Assembly: GCF_002553505.1 (NCBI RefSeq)
Contig: NZ_PDCP01000060.1
Coordinates: 1-34,909 of the forward strand
Reading direction: 5' to 3'
DNA length: 34,909 nucleotides
DNA from: Mycolicibacterium agri
Lineage (GTDB): Bacteria > Actinomycetota > Actinomycetes > Mycobacteriales > Mycobacteriaceae
The notes under the pieces were generated by a model. It was given only the letters and a program-made list of their open reading frames with translations. It was not told the DNA's origin and made no database searches. The number at the start of each line of letters is the position of its first letter. Positions within the stretch are counted from its first letter, which is position 1. Both the position numbers and the translations under genes were made by a program. This document shows positions 17,242 through 24,624 of the stretch, piece after piece.

Positions 17242-18027
17242 GTGCAGGATCTGCTGAACGGGCAGTTGGCCCGGTTGGTGGCGTTGTCGCCCTCACCGTA
17301 TGTGCGGGTTTCTGCGCTGGTACGGCAGGCGTGTGCGACGACGCTGTCGCTGCCGCCGCTGCCAGCCGAAGCCCGCGTCGACGACCCGGCCGACGCGACG
17401 GAGTCGGTGCTGGTGGAATTCGCCGAGCAGTTCAGCGCGGACGTATCAGCGATCTCCGACGACCTGCGGGGGCGGTTCTTGTCAGCGCTGGGCGACGCGG
17501 CGGTGCCGGCGGTGATGCTGACGTACTTCGCCGATTTCCTGCCTCGCGTGCGGGCGGGTTTGGCCGCGCTGGGTTCACCGGAGCCGTGGAGCGATGCCAT
17601 CGAGTGGGATCACGACAGCGACCCGAGCGACGTGCTGTTCAACAGCTTCCTGCCGGCTGTGCACGAGTTGCGGACGCTGGATCCGGTGACGACGGAAGTC
17701 GTGCGATTGCGGGGCGCGGCGCAGCACAACTGCCGGATGTGCAAGGCGCGGCGGGAGAGCGACGCGCTGGAAGCCGGCGGAACTGAAGCGCTCTACGAAC
17801 AGATCGCGTGGTACGAGATCTCAAATGCGTTGACCGAGAGACACAAAGCGGCGCTGCGCTACGTGGACGCCTTGATTTGGACGCCAGCGGCGATTGCGCC
17901 GGATGTGGCGGCTGGGGTGCGCGAGCATTTCAGCGAAGCCGAGGCGTTCGAGCTGACTGTCGATGTGATGCACAACGCCGCCAACAAGATTGCCGTTTCG
18001 CTGGCCGCCGACGCGGTGCCGAGTTAG
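17242..18027 (+). CDS. Carboxymuconolactone decarboxylase/AhpD-like protein (261 aa)
   Basis: The C-terminal half carries RGAAQHNCRMCKARRES with cysteines at residues 164 and 167, the CxxC position of the AhpD/carboxymuconolactone decarboxylase fold, followed by helical segments (RHKAALRYVDALI, AFELTVDVMHNAANKIAV) typical of the family. True AhpD peroxidase reductants have a histidine four residues after the second cysteine; here that place is arginine, so full thiol peroxidase activity is doubtful. The first 130 residues are an alpha-helical extension I do not recognise. GTG 17242 begins seven bases after the tldE stop, so it is likely in the tldD-tldE operon. It overlaps the convergent kup stop by four bases. 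Confidence 0.65.
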   Translation: MQDLLNGQLARLVALSPSPYVRVSALVRQACATTLSLPPLPAEARVDDPADATESVLVEFAEQFSADVSAISDDLRGRFLSALGDAAVPAVMLTYFADFLPRVRAGLAALGSPEPWSDAIEWDHDSDPSDVLFNSFLPAVHELRTLDPVTTEVVRLRGAAQHNCRMCKARRESDALEAGGTEALYEQIAWYEISNALTERHKAALRYVDALIWTPAAIAPDVAAGVREHFSEAEAFELTVDVMHNAANKIAVSLAADAVPS

Positions 18028-19928
18028 ACCTCAATGCGTGAGCCCATGATCACCGTGCGGTGGCGGGGCAGGCCGAAGCGTTCGGCGGCGTCGGCCGTGA
18101 TGTGGGAGGTGGCGATGAAGAGGCGTTTGCGCCATTGCGCCATCGTCTTCTTGCGGCCGCGGACCATCTCGAGTTTGGACAGGAAGTAGGACGCCTCGTC
18201 GACGACGATCTTGCCCTCGGTCTGCTTGGTGCTCAGGCCGCGGAGCACGTCGAGAACATGGGTCTTTTCCATGTAGCCGAAATTGACTGTGACAAAGACG
18301 ATTCCGTCGCGTTTGTAGCCGAGCGCGTCGACCTGCACGCGTTCGGATTCCGGCACGCGCGGCATGGGCAGGGTTTCGACCGACACGATCAGCACGTGCT
18401 TGTGCAACACGTGGGTGTGCTCGACGCAGGTGCGCATGGCCAGGGGAACGGTGTCCCTGCCGCGGTTGAGGAACACCGCGGTGGCGGGGACACGGATCAA
18501 CGGCGGCTCGCGTGTGCGGAGTTCGGTGATGAAGTCTTGGAGGGGCCCTTCGGCTTCTTGTCGTGCGGCGGTGATGATCTCGCGTCCGCGATACCAGGTG
18601 AGCATCACGGTGAACGCCGAGACGCCGATCAGCAGCGGCAGCCACGCGCCGTGGACGAATTTGGTCAGGTTGGCCGCGACGAACAGCAGATCGACCACCA
18701 GCAGCAGGCCGCCGCCGGTCAGCACCGCCCACAGCGGCCAGGCCCAGCGGGTGCGGGCGTAGTAGAAGAACAACAGCGTGGTGATCGTGATGGTGCCGGT
18801 GACCGCCATGCCGTAGGCGTAGGCCAGGCTTTGTGAGCTGCGGAAGGCCAGCACCAGGGCGACGACGCCGACCAGGAGCACGCCGTTGATCCATGGCACG
18901 TAGACCTGACCTTCGCGCTCCGCAGAGGTGTGGATGACGTGCAGACGAGGCAGGTAGCCGAGGCGGGCGGCTTGCGCGGCGACCGAGAAGGCGCCGGTGA
19001 TGACGGCTTGCGACGCGATTACCGTTGCGGCGGTGGCTAATAGCACCATCGGCCACAGCGCCCAGCCGGGGATCAGGAGGAAGAACGGCGCGGACATGGC
19101 GCGCGGGTCGGCGATCAGCAGCGCACCCTGGCCGAGGTAGTTGAGGGCAAGCGCGGGCAGCACGATGAACAGCCAGCCGCGCACGATCGCCGTGCGGCCG
19201 AAGTGGCCCATGTCGGCGTAGAGGGCTTCGGCGCCGGTGACGGCGAGCACGACGGCGGTCAGGGCGAAGAACGCGATCTCGAAGTGGCCGATGGCGAAGC
19301 CCAGTGCGTAGGTGGGCGACAGCGCGGCGAGGATCTCGGGGTGGCCGATGATGCCGCGGATGCCGCAGGCGGCGATCGCGAGGAACCACGCGACCATGAC
19401 CGGGCCGAACGCGCGGCCGACCTTGGCGGTGCCGCGGCGCTGGACGTAGAACAGCGCGACGATCACGGCCACGGTGATCGGCACGATCCCGTTCTTGAAC
19501 CCCGGATCGACGACCTCGATGCCTTCGATGGCGGACAGCACGGAGATCGCGGGGGTGATCACACTGTCGCCGAAGAACAGTGAGGCGCCGAAGACGCCGA
19601 GGCCGGCCAGCAGCAGGGCCTTGCGGTGGTGGGTCTCGGCGCCCCAGCGGCGCAGCAGCGAGATCAACGCCATGATGCCGCCCTCGCCGTCGTTGTCGGC
19701 GCGCATCACCAGCGTCACGTAGGTCAGCGTGACGATCAGCATGATCGACCAGAAGATCAACGACACCACGCCGTAGACGTTCTGGTGCTCGAGCGGGACC
19801 GGGTGCGGGTCGCGCGGGTTGAACACCGTCGCCACGGTGTAGATCGGGCTGGTGCCGATGTCGCCGAACACCACGCCGAGCGCCACCAGGACGACCGCCG
19901 GCTTCGCAGTGTTTGTGTGCAACGGCAT
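18024..19928 (-). CDS. kup: Kup, low-affinity K+ transporter (634 aa)
   Basis: Length and sequence fit the KUP/HAK/KT family. The first helix has the conserved ALGVVFGDIGTSPIYT, followed by about twelve membrane segments including LLLAGLGVFGASLFFGDSVITPAISVLSA and ALEALYADMGHFG-like GAEALYADMGHFG, then a cytoplasmic C-terminal domain of about 180 residues. Kup proteins import potassium with protons and are mainly needed under acid or osmotic stress. GAGGG stands a few bases before the ATG at 19928. The gene is read away from the tRNA-Met gene, with a 124-base gap that must hold both promoters; TAACCT near 20014 may be the tRNA -10 box, with low certainty. Confidence 0.93.
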   Translation of the reverse strand: MPLHTNTAKPAVVLVALGVVFGDIGTSPIYTVATVFNPRDPHPVPLEHQNVYGVVSLIFWSIMLIVTLTYVTLVMRADNDGEGGIMALISLLRRWGAETHHRKALLLAGLGVFGASLFFGDSVITPAISVLSAIEGIEVVDPGFKNGIVPITVAVIVALFYVQRRGTAKVGRAFGPVMVAWFLAIAACGIRGIIGHPEILAALSPTYALGFAIGHFEIAFFALTAVVLAVTGAEALYADMGHFGRTAIVRGWLFIVLPALALNYLGQGALLIADPRAMSAPFFLLIPGWALWPMVLLATAATVIASQAVITGAFSVAAQAARLGYLPRLHVIHTSAEREGQVYVPWINGVLLVGVVALVLAFRSSQSLAYAYGMAVTGTITITTLLFFYYARTRWAWPLWAVLTGGGLLLVVDLLFVAANLTKFVHGAWLPLLIGVSAFTVMLTWYRGREIITAARQEAEGPLQDFITELRTREPPLIRVPATAVFLNRGRDTVPLAMRTCVEHTHVLHKHVLIVSVETLPMPRVPESERVQVDALGYKRDGIVFVTVNFGYMEKTHVLDVLRGLSTKQTEGKIVVDEASYFLSKLEMVRGRKKTMAQWRKRLFIATSHITADAAERFGLPRHRTVIMGSRIEV

Positions 19929-20052
19929 GGTCCCTCGGCTGGCAGCGATGCGGCAGATTGATGGTAAATCCCCACTTGGCGGCCGGTCGGCAACGAAACA
20001 ATTCGGCCGGGCGTTAACCTAGGTGCCCGTACAGCGCGCGTCGTTGCACCCG

Positions 20053-20129
20053 GGGGCGGTAGCTCAGTCGGTTAGAGCCGCGGACTCATAATCCGTTGGT
20101 CGCGGGTTCGAGCCCCGCCCGCCCCACCA
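20053..20129 (+). tRNA. tRNA-Met (anticodon CAT), integration site
   Basis: The complete cloverleaf has acceptor GGGGCGG (20053-20059) pairing with CCGCCCC (20119-20125), anticodon stem 20080-20084/20092-20096, anticodon CAT at 20087-20089, T loop TTCGAGC, discriminator A20126 and an encoded CCA. The loop and stem pattern fit the elongator methionine tRNA; a tRNA-Ile2 with modified C34 cannot be fully excluded. Its 3' half overlaps the end of the integrase gene on the opposite strand, which marks it as the attachment site of the element to the right. Confidence 0.95.
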
Positions 20130-21837
20130 GACCGGCCTTACTCGAACCGCTGGCCAAAAAAATGCCAGCGAGTCCGGGTGGGGCCGTTTTGCTGTTCTTG
20201 GTTGACCCGGAAGAGACGGCGTCTTTAGTTCGGGCGTTCGCCGTGCCGACGGCTGCCTTCACCCTGCTCGCTTCGGCAATCTCGACAAATGGCGGCTTGA
20301 GTTCGTCATGGACGACCTCGCAGTCGTCGATGTAGAGCTTCTCGAAGAACGTGTCGTTCAGGTTCCCGCGTACTTGGCTGTTCCCGTTCAGGTAGAGCTG
20401 ATGGATGTCGGCGACGAGCCGGAGAGCATCACGCAACACTCCTGCACCGAGCGAGAGCTGATCGGCTGTGGTCGTGAGGCCAGCTTCCACACGGGCGCGG
20501 GCGATCTTGATCTCGTTGAGCTTGGCGCGAATCTTTACTGTTGGCAGTGTGCCATCAGCGGCGAGGTCGATGAGTCGGGCTTCTTTGTCGTTAAGCTCGT
20601 TCGGTCGACGGCGGAGCGCGGCGTGCGCTTCCCGCTCGCTGCCTTGCGCATCGGCGAGCGCGTCATCCAGCTTCTCCTGACATTGGGTGACGAACTCTTC
20701 GCCGGGTTGAAGAGTGATGTAGTGGTCAATGACCGCTTGCTCGACTCGTGCGACGGCGATGTGTGGCAGGTCGCAGATTCCATCTTGTCGTGCTCGGCAG
20801 AGGAAGTACCCGTAACGCTTGCTACGCCCCTTGGCTTCTGTGTAGATGAGCCGTGATGTTCGGCCGTGGTCGTAGCATCGTTGGCAGAACAGCATTCCCT
20901 TGAGGTAGTGCTGAAGGATGCGGTCGCGGTTGCCGCGTCCGCTGCGGGCCTGCTGAACTTCTTGAACGCGTTCGAAGAGATCCTGCCCGATGATCGGCTC
21001 GTGTCGTCCGGGATAGACGTCGCCCTTAAAAACGACAAAGCCGGCGTAGTAGGGGTCGCCGAGCATTCGGTGCATTTGGGTGTCGGACAATGGTCTGCCA
21101 GCGGGCCACCGGATGGTTGGCTTACTGGTCAGGCCGAGGTCGGCCATGGTCGCGGTCAGCCGTTCGATCGAGTAATCGCCCGTGGCATACAGCTCCCACG
21201 CTTTAAGAACGAGCGGAGCGCGAATAGGGTCAAGGCTGACGGTGTTGATTAGTCGCCCTTCAATTGCGGTCCTGGTGTTGAGGTAGCCGATCGGGGCTCT
21301 TCCCGTTGTGCCTCCGTTGATTGCCTTGTGCTGCAGTTTGATTCGGATGTCTTCACCGCTGAGCTTGTTCTGGACGTCGTTGAAGATGTCGGTGACGGCC
21401 TCCATCATGTCGGCATAGACGCCATCACCGAAGTCTTCGCGGGCGGACACTAGCTTGACGTTCAGCTTGTCGAGGAGCCGTTTGGTGATGGCGGCGTCGA
21501 TGTAGTTGCGGAAGGCACGTGAGCGGGCGTAAACGATGACGTAGCGCACGTCCGAGTTCTCACGCAGAAACGCCAGCATGTCTTGGAAGGCTTGGCGTTT
21601 CTCGATCGTGGCAGCCGAGACGCCCGGTTCGACGAACTCGTGGACGACAGCGGCGCCCAAGTTGTTCGCCTTGCGGGTGCTGACTTCTCGTTGCGTTGCA
21701 ATCGAATTCCCGTCTGGATCGATGTCGACGGCGGTGTCCATTTGCTTCTTGCTCGAGACCCGTAAGTAAAGAACGGCCTTAGCGCCCGGTTCGGCAGAAG
21801 AACCTGCGCGGGTCGGTATTGCGATGTCACGGCTCAT
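20086..21837 (-). CDS. Large serine recombinase/integrase (583 aa)
   Basis: The N-terminal resolvase domain has YLRVSSKKQ with the nucleophilic serine at residue 28 and the conserved VIVYARSRAFRN segment. The recombinase domain follows (about residues 180-300, including GRAPIGYLNTR), then a zinc ribbon FCQRCYDHG...FLCRARQDGICDL and a long coiled coil (about 400-480), the plan of large serine integrases. It carries out integration and excision of the element. The last 13 residues or so (GRAGLEPATNGL) are encoded by the antisense of tRNA-Met. The ATG at 21837 overlaps the stop of the HTH gene by four bases, so the two are translationally coupled. A recombination directionality factor is not recognised; the HTH or RHH proteins are candidates. 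Confidence 0.92.
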   Translation of the reverse strand: MSRDIAIPTRAGSSAEPGAKAVLYLRVSSKKQMDTAVDIDPDGNSIATQREVSTRKANNLGAAVVHEFVEPGVSAATIEKRQAFQDMLAFLRENSDVRYVIVYARSRAFRNYIDAAITKRLLDKLNVKLVSAREDFGDGVYADMMEAVTDIFNDVQNKLSGEDIRIKLQHKAINGGTTGRAPIGYLNTRTAIEGRLINTVSLDPIRAPLVLKAWELYATGDYSIERLTATMADLGLTSKPTIRWPAGRPLSDTQMHRMLGDPYYAGFVVFKGDVYPGRHEPIIGQDLFERVQEVQQARSGRGNRDRILQHYLKGMLFCQRCYDHGRTSRLIYTEAKGRSKRYGYFLCRARQDGICDLPHIAVARVEQAVIDHYITLQPGEEFVTQCQEKLDDALADAQGSEREAHAALRRRPNELNDKEARLIDLAADGTLPTVKIRAKLNEIKIARARVEAGLTTTADQLSLGAGVLRDALRLVADIHQLYLNGNSQVRGNLNDTFFEKLYIDDCEVVHDELKPPFVEIAEASRVKAAVGTANARTKDAVSSGSTKNSKTAPPGLAGIFLASGSSKAGLVGRAGLEPATNGL

Positions 21838-22280
21838 GCGGGGCGCTCCTTTGTTGAATCACGGTCGTGCGTGTGGTGGTTGGCGCACCACGGACAGTTT
21901 TCGGGGATGGCATAGCTGTGACGATCGCCGGTGCTGTGGCTGTAGGCGTGCAGGATCTCGCTGACGTGGTGTTCGATGTGCCGAATAACCGGATCGGGCA
22001 AGTGCGTGTACTTGGTGTGCAGGTAGGTGCCGAGGGGTGGCAAGTCGTCGGCGGTCAGCCAGCCGACGATGGTGAACAGGTGCATGGAATTGATGCCGAG
22101 GACCTCGCCGATCGCGATCAGGCTTTCGGCTCGCGGCGTGGGAATCATGCCCTGCTCGATTCTCCAGACAGTGCCAGGATCGACATCGGCGCGGCGCGCG
22201 ACTTCATTTATGCTCAGTCGCAATTCGCTGCGCTTTTCCTTGAGCAGATTTATCAGTTTTACGGTTTGTTCCGGTGTCAT
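21834..22280 (-). CDS. XRE-like HTH regulator with a C-terminal Cys/His motif (148 aa)
   Basis: The N-terminal 70 residues form an XRE/lambda-repressor type domain: LIN..KEKRSELRLSINEVARRADVDPGTVWRIEQGMIPTP and SLIAIGEVLGI. The middle is helical, with PDPVIRHIEHHVSEILHAY. Near the C-terminus are cysteines 129 and 132 (CPWC) followed by HH at 135-136, which could bind a metal; this is unusual for a small XRE protein. It is encoded just upstream of the integrase and overlaps it (ATGA). Its own promoter region holds two inverted repeats, so autoregulation and control of excision or transfer are the likely roles. The ATG 22280 has a purine-rich AAGGGGG about ten bases upstream. Confidence 0.8.
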   Translation of the reverse strand: MTPEQTVKLINLLKEKRSELRLSINEVARRADVDPGTVWRIEQGMIPTPRAESLIAIGEVLGINSMHLFTIVGWLTADDLPPLGTYLHTKYTHLPDPVIRHIEHHVSEILHAYSHSTGDRHSYAIPENCPWCANHHTHDRDSTKERPA

Positions 22281-22295
22281 GAGAATTGGGCCCCC

Positions 22296-22315
22296 TTGTA
22301 CCAATAATTGTACAA
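22296..22315. promoter_or_regulatory. Inverted repeat TTGTAC-N8-GTACAA over the -10 box
   Basis: TTGTAC (22296-22301) and GTACAA (22310-22315) form a perfect 6-8-6 inverted repeat. It covers the predicted -10 hexamer of the minus-strand promoter for the HTH-integrase genes, so a bound repressor would block RNA polymerase. It differs from the ATTGA-N6-TCAAT dyads nearby, suggesting two regulators or two binding modes. Confidence 0.5.
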
Positions 22316-22336
22316 TGGGGTATTGAACGAATTCAA
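22307..22336 (-). promoter_or_regulatory. Candidate promoter of the HTH-integrase operon
   Basis: Reading the minus strand, TTGAAT (plus 22331-22336) and TACAAT (plus 22307-22312) are separated by 18 bases, a good sigma-70 style match in an AT-rich stretch. Transcription would begin near 22300 and give a 5' leader of about 20 bases before ATG 22280. Confidence 0.5.
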
Positions 22337-22379
22337 TATAAATCGACAATTCCACAACAAAAAATTGCCCTAATTCAAT
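22322..22379. repeat. Two ATTGA-N6-TCAAT-type dyads in the regulator promoter region
   Basis: ATTGAACGAATTCAAT at 22322-22337 is an exact ATTGA-N6-TCAAT dyad; ATTGCCCTAATTCAAT at 22364-22379 fits with one mismatch. Their starts are 42 bases apart, four helical turns. The first overlaps the candidate -35 box of the HTH-integrase promoter. The same dyad occurs twice upstream of the transfer operon at 28096-28144. Confidence 0.6.
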
Positions 22380-22434
22380 AGTCAATATTGCATTTTTGAG
22401 ATAGCTGTGAGCCAGCAGCTTGGCAGCGCGTTTC

Positions 22435-23052
22435 TTAATGGTTCGTGCGGAATATCCACAGGCCGCCGTTCGGGTCGTCGACCGTGGCGATGTCGCCAGA
22501 CAGGTGCAGGTCGCGGGCGATCGCCGCATAGTCGATGCGCACGTAGTCGCGCAGATGCTCGGGCAGCGTGTCCAGCTGCTGTTCGTAGCCGAGGTCGTCG
22601 GCCATCTGCTCAACGTAGTCAGTGACGGAGTCGTAGTGGCCCAGGTAGGCCTCGTGGAAGCTGTCGATATCGCAACTGGCTTCTTCGCCGTCGAACACGT
22701 CGGCCCACGCTGCGTACGCGTAGCCGTGTTCAGCGATGCCTCTGGCAATGCGGGATACCTGTTCGAGGGAGTCGTATTCGTTGACGCGCCAGCGGCCGAA
22801 CTGTTCGTAATCATGGATCGCCCACTCTTCAGCATTCGGTTCGCGTGAGCTGTCCAGGATGTCGTTGATGTCGGCTTGAATGGCTTCGGGCTCGCGAGCG
22901 GCGTCAATCCACTTGCCGTGCAGGACGCCGTTGTTGTAGTCGGCGAGGCTGGCGACGTAGATGGCCGGTGACGGTTTTGGGTCCGTCTCGCGATGCTCCG
23001 CAGCCTTTGGCTGAGGCTCGGATTCTGTTGGTTCGTGGTGTGTTTCATTCAT
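22435..23052 (-). CDS. ardA: ArdA-like antirestriction protein (205 aa)
   Basis: From about residue 32 the protein follows the ArdA family: IYVASLADYNNGVLHGKWIDA, an acidic helical middle with WAIHDYEQFGRWRVNEYDSLEQVSRIARG, and C-terminal DYVRIDYAAIARDL. ArdA proteins are elongated, strongly acidic DNA mimics that bind type I restriction enzymes and sometimes regulate transcription; they protect incoming plasmid DNA during conjugation. The first 30 residues are a polar, disordered-looking extension. AGGAGG (23058-23063) lies five bases before the ATG at 23052, an excellent ribosome site. The 124-base gap to the upstream gene contains a large hairpin. Genes of this kind often sit in the leading region next to a transfer origin. 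Confidence 0.88.
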   Translation of the reverse strand: MNETHHEPTESEPQPKAAEHRETDPKPSPAIYVASLADYNNGVLHGKWIDAAREPEAIQADINDILDSSREPNAEEWAIHDYEQFGRWRVNEYDSLEQVSRIARGIAEHGYAYAAWADVFDGEEASCDIDSFHEAYLGHYDSVTDYVEQMADDLGYEQQLDTLPEHLRDYVRIDYAAIARDLHLSGDIATVDDPNGGLWIFRTNH

Positions 23053-23084
23053 TCTCACCTCCTTTCTGTGCTTGGTGGGTTGAA

Positions 23085-23139
23085 GGGGCCGGTCGGGAAG
23101 CAGCGAGCGTGAATGCTCGATCTGCCTCCCGCCGGCCCC
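23085..23139. other. Large GC-rich hairpin, candidate oriT or replication origin element
   Basis: The stem pairs GGGGCCGG (23085-23092) with CCGGCCCC (23132-23139), CGGGA with TCCCG, GCAG with CTGC and GAGC with GCTC, around a six-base GTGAAT loop: 21 paired bases with small bulges. No T run follows on either strand, so it is not a classical intrinsic terminator. It lies in the gap directly upstream of ardA. A nicking or single-strand origin structure, or an RNA-level element controlling ardA, are possible; none is proven. Confidence 0.5.
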
Positions 23140-23176
23140 CGGTTGCGCCGTGAGGCTCACGGACGGGTTATGTCCC

Positions 23177-23500
23177 TTACGCCGATGGAGTGTCGCCTCC
23201 CTTCGTGCTCCGGCGTGGCCGGGTGGCGGTCGGTTCGCCGCCGTCGGCGAACAGGGTGGCGATGGCTTGCTGTCGGGCCTGGGCTTCACGCTCGATTTCG
23301 GCGCGGGCCTCAGCCGCCTTGCTGGCCAAGTCCGGATCGTCTTTCGCGCGAGCGATGTGCTCGGCGATGGCGATCTGGATCTCATCGGTGATGGTGCCGT
23401 CACGCAGCTGGGCGATGAAGCTCAACTGCGCGTGGACATCCGGCTTGAGTTTGATGCCAAGGGTTTTGACGCCTCGGGACAACTCGTCGGGCGTGGACAT
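23177..23500 (-). CDS. Ribbon-helix-helix-like small protein (107 aa)
   Basis: The N-terminal part VKTLGIKLKPDVHAQLSFIAQLRDGTITDEIQIAIAEHI has the strand-helix-helix pattern of ribbon-helix-helix proteins (a short beta strand, then two helices), used by CopG/Arc repressors and by relaxosome accessory proteins. The rest (about residues 50-90) is a highly charged helix rich in Ala, Glu and Arg, probably a coiled coil. ATG 23500 is chosen because GGAGG stands eight bases upstream; a longer frame to 23590 has none. It lies between the methyltransferase and ardA in the transfer operon. DNA binding near the hairpin at 23085-23139 is a reasonable guess, not shown. Confidence 0.6.
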   Translation of the reverse strand: MSTPDELSRGVKTLGIKLKPDVHAQLSFIAQLRDGTITDEIQIAIAEHIARAKDDPDLASKAAEARAEIEREAQARQQAIATLFADGGEPTATRPRRSTKGGDTPSA

Positions 23501-23586
23501 AGCGACCTCCTCGGTGCGCTGCGGCCGGTAACTACGGGATGTGGTTACGGGTACGGCCGCATGACACCGACGAGGCAGCCGCGGGC

Positions 23587-24624
23587 TCATGCGGCTGCCC
23601 GTTCGGGTGTTGTGGTGGACGGGTCGGGGCGGGATGCAGCGATGCGGTCTATCGCGGTGGCGGCGAACTGGGGGTTGAGTTCGACGCCGAGCCAGTCCCG
23701 GCCGAGCTTTTCGGCGGCGACTGCGGTGGTACCGCTGCCCATGAACGGGTCGAGCACGATGCCCGGCTCACGCGCGCTGCGGCATTTGCATTGCGGTGTG
23801 AGCATGCCGCGCAGAGCCGCTCGACCGAGGGCGCGGATGACGCTCCGCCGCCACGGCAGTCGACAACGGGCGCAGCGGGTTTCCGGGCAGCCGGCAGCGA
23901 TCATCCGTTCGGCGAGCGCCAGCGGATAGACGGCATGGTGGCCAGAGCGGTAGCCGCCGGGCGCGATCGTCCAGACGTCACCGGGGTTCTTGCCGAGAGG
24001 GTGCCCGACGCGCCCATTGGCTTTGAGCGCCGCCAGACCGGTGACAGTGTCACTATTGGGCCCGCGCCAGGTTTCCTTTGGGACCACCTTCGGACGACTG
24101 CGCTTATCGGTCGTGCGGGCGGATAGGTGCGGGACACGGATGGCGTCCAAATCGAAGTAGTACTTCTGCTGCCGCGCCAGGACGTAGATGACTTCATAGG
24201 TGGTGTTGAGTCGGTCGGGGATGCTGGTGGGCATCGGGTTCGGTTTGGCCCAGACGATCTTGTTGCGGATGATCCAGCCGTCCTGTTGCAATCGGAGGGC
24301 CAGTCGTTCGGGTGCCATCAGCAGGCTCTTGCGCTCGGCACCCTCGTTCGCGTGGGCGGCGTAGGTATCGCCGAGGTTCAGCCAGAAGGTGCCGGTGGGC
24401 ACCAGCACACGGGCGACCTGCTCGCTGATTGCCGCCAGCTGCTCGACCCATTGATCGACATGGGTTTCGAGGCCAAGCTGTCCCTCGGCTGCGTAGTCGC
24501 GCAACCGGAAGTACGGCGGACTTGTGATGACGCAATCGACCGAGGCTTCCGGCAGCCGCCTCAGGCGATCGAGGGCATCCCCGACGAGCATGCGGTTGCG
24601 TGGCAGCGGTGAGCGCGCACTCAT
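23587..24624 (-). CDS. Site-specific DNA methyltransferase, N4/N6 type (345 aa)
   Basis: The catalytic motif TSPPY is at residues 34-38 and the S-adenosylmethionine motif DPFMGSGTT at about 292-300. Motif IV before motif I is the order of the beta class of amino-methyltransferases, which make N6-methyladenine or N4-methylcytosine. Between them, cysteines 246, 251, 254, 279 and 281 form a probable zinc knuckle, an insertion not present in all members. No restriction endonuclease lies next to it, so it looks like an orphan methyltransferase, which on a mobile element would protect the DNA from host restriction or control replication and transfer. The ATG at 24624 overlaps the upstream stop by four bases. 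Confidence 0.88.
   Translation of the reverse strand: MSARSPLPRNRMLVGDALDRLRRLPEASVDCVITSPPYFRLRDYAAEGQLGLETHVDQWVEQLAAISEQVARVLVPTGTFWLNLGDTYAAHANEGAERKSLLMAPERLALRLQQDGWIIRNKIVWAKPNPMPTSIPDRLNTTYEVIYVLARQQKYYFDLDAIRVPHLSARTTDKRSRPKVVPKETWRGPNSDTVTGLAALKANGRVGHPLGKNPGDVWTIAPGGYRSGHHAVYPLALAERMIAAGCPETRCARCRLPWRRSVIRALGRAALRGMLTPQCKCRSAREPGIVLDPFMGSGTTAVAAEKLGRDWLGVELNPQFAATAIDRIAASRPDPSTTTPERAAA

Noticed and set aside
15855..17600. 581-codon minus-strand frame opposite tldE
   Set aside because: It is the antisense of tldE and of the start of the AhpD-like gene, with low-complexity translation.
18031..20001. 656-codon minus-strand frame overlapping kup
   Set aside because: It is a frame-shifted shadow of kup; its translation is Arg/His/Pro-rich without membrane segments.
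23085..23139. Reading the hairpin as an intrinsic terminator
   Set aside because: No run of T follows the stem on either strand, and the downstream ardA gene has a strong ribosome site that implies transcription through the region or starting beside it.
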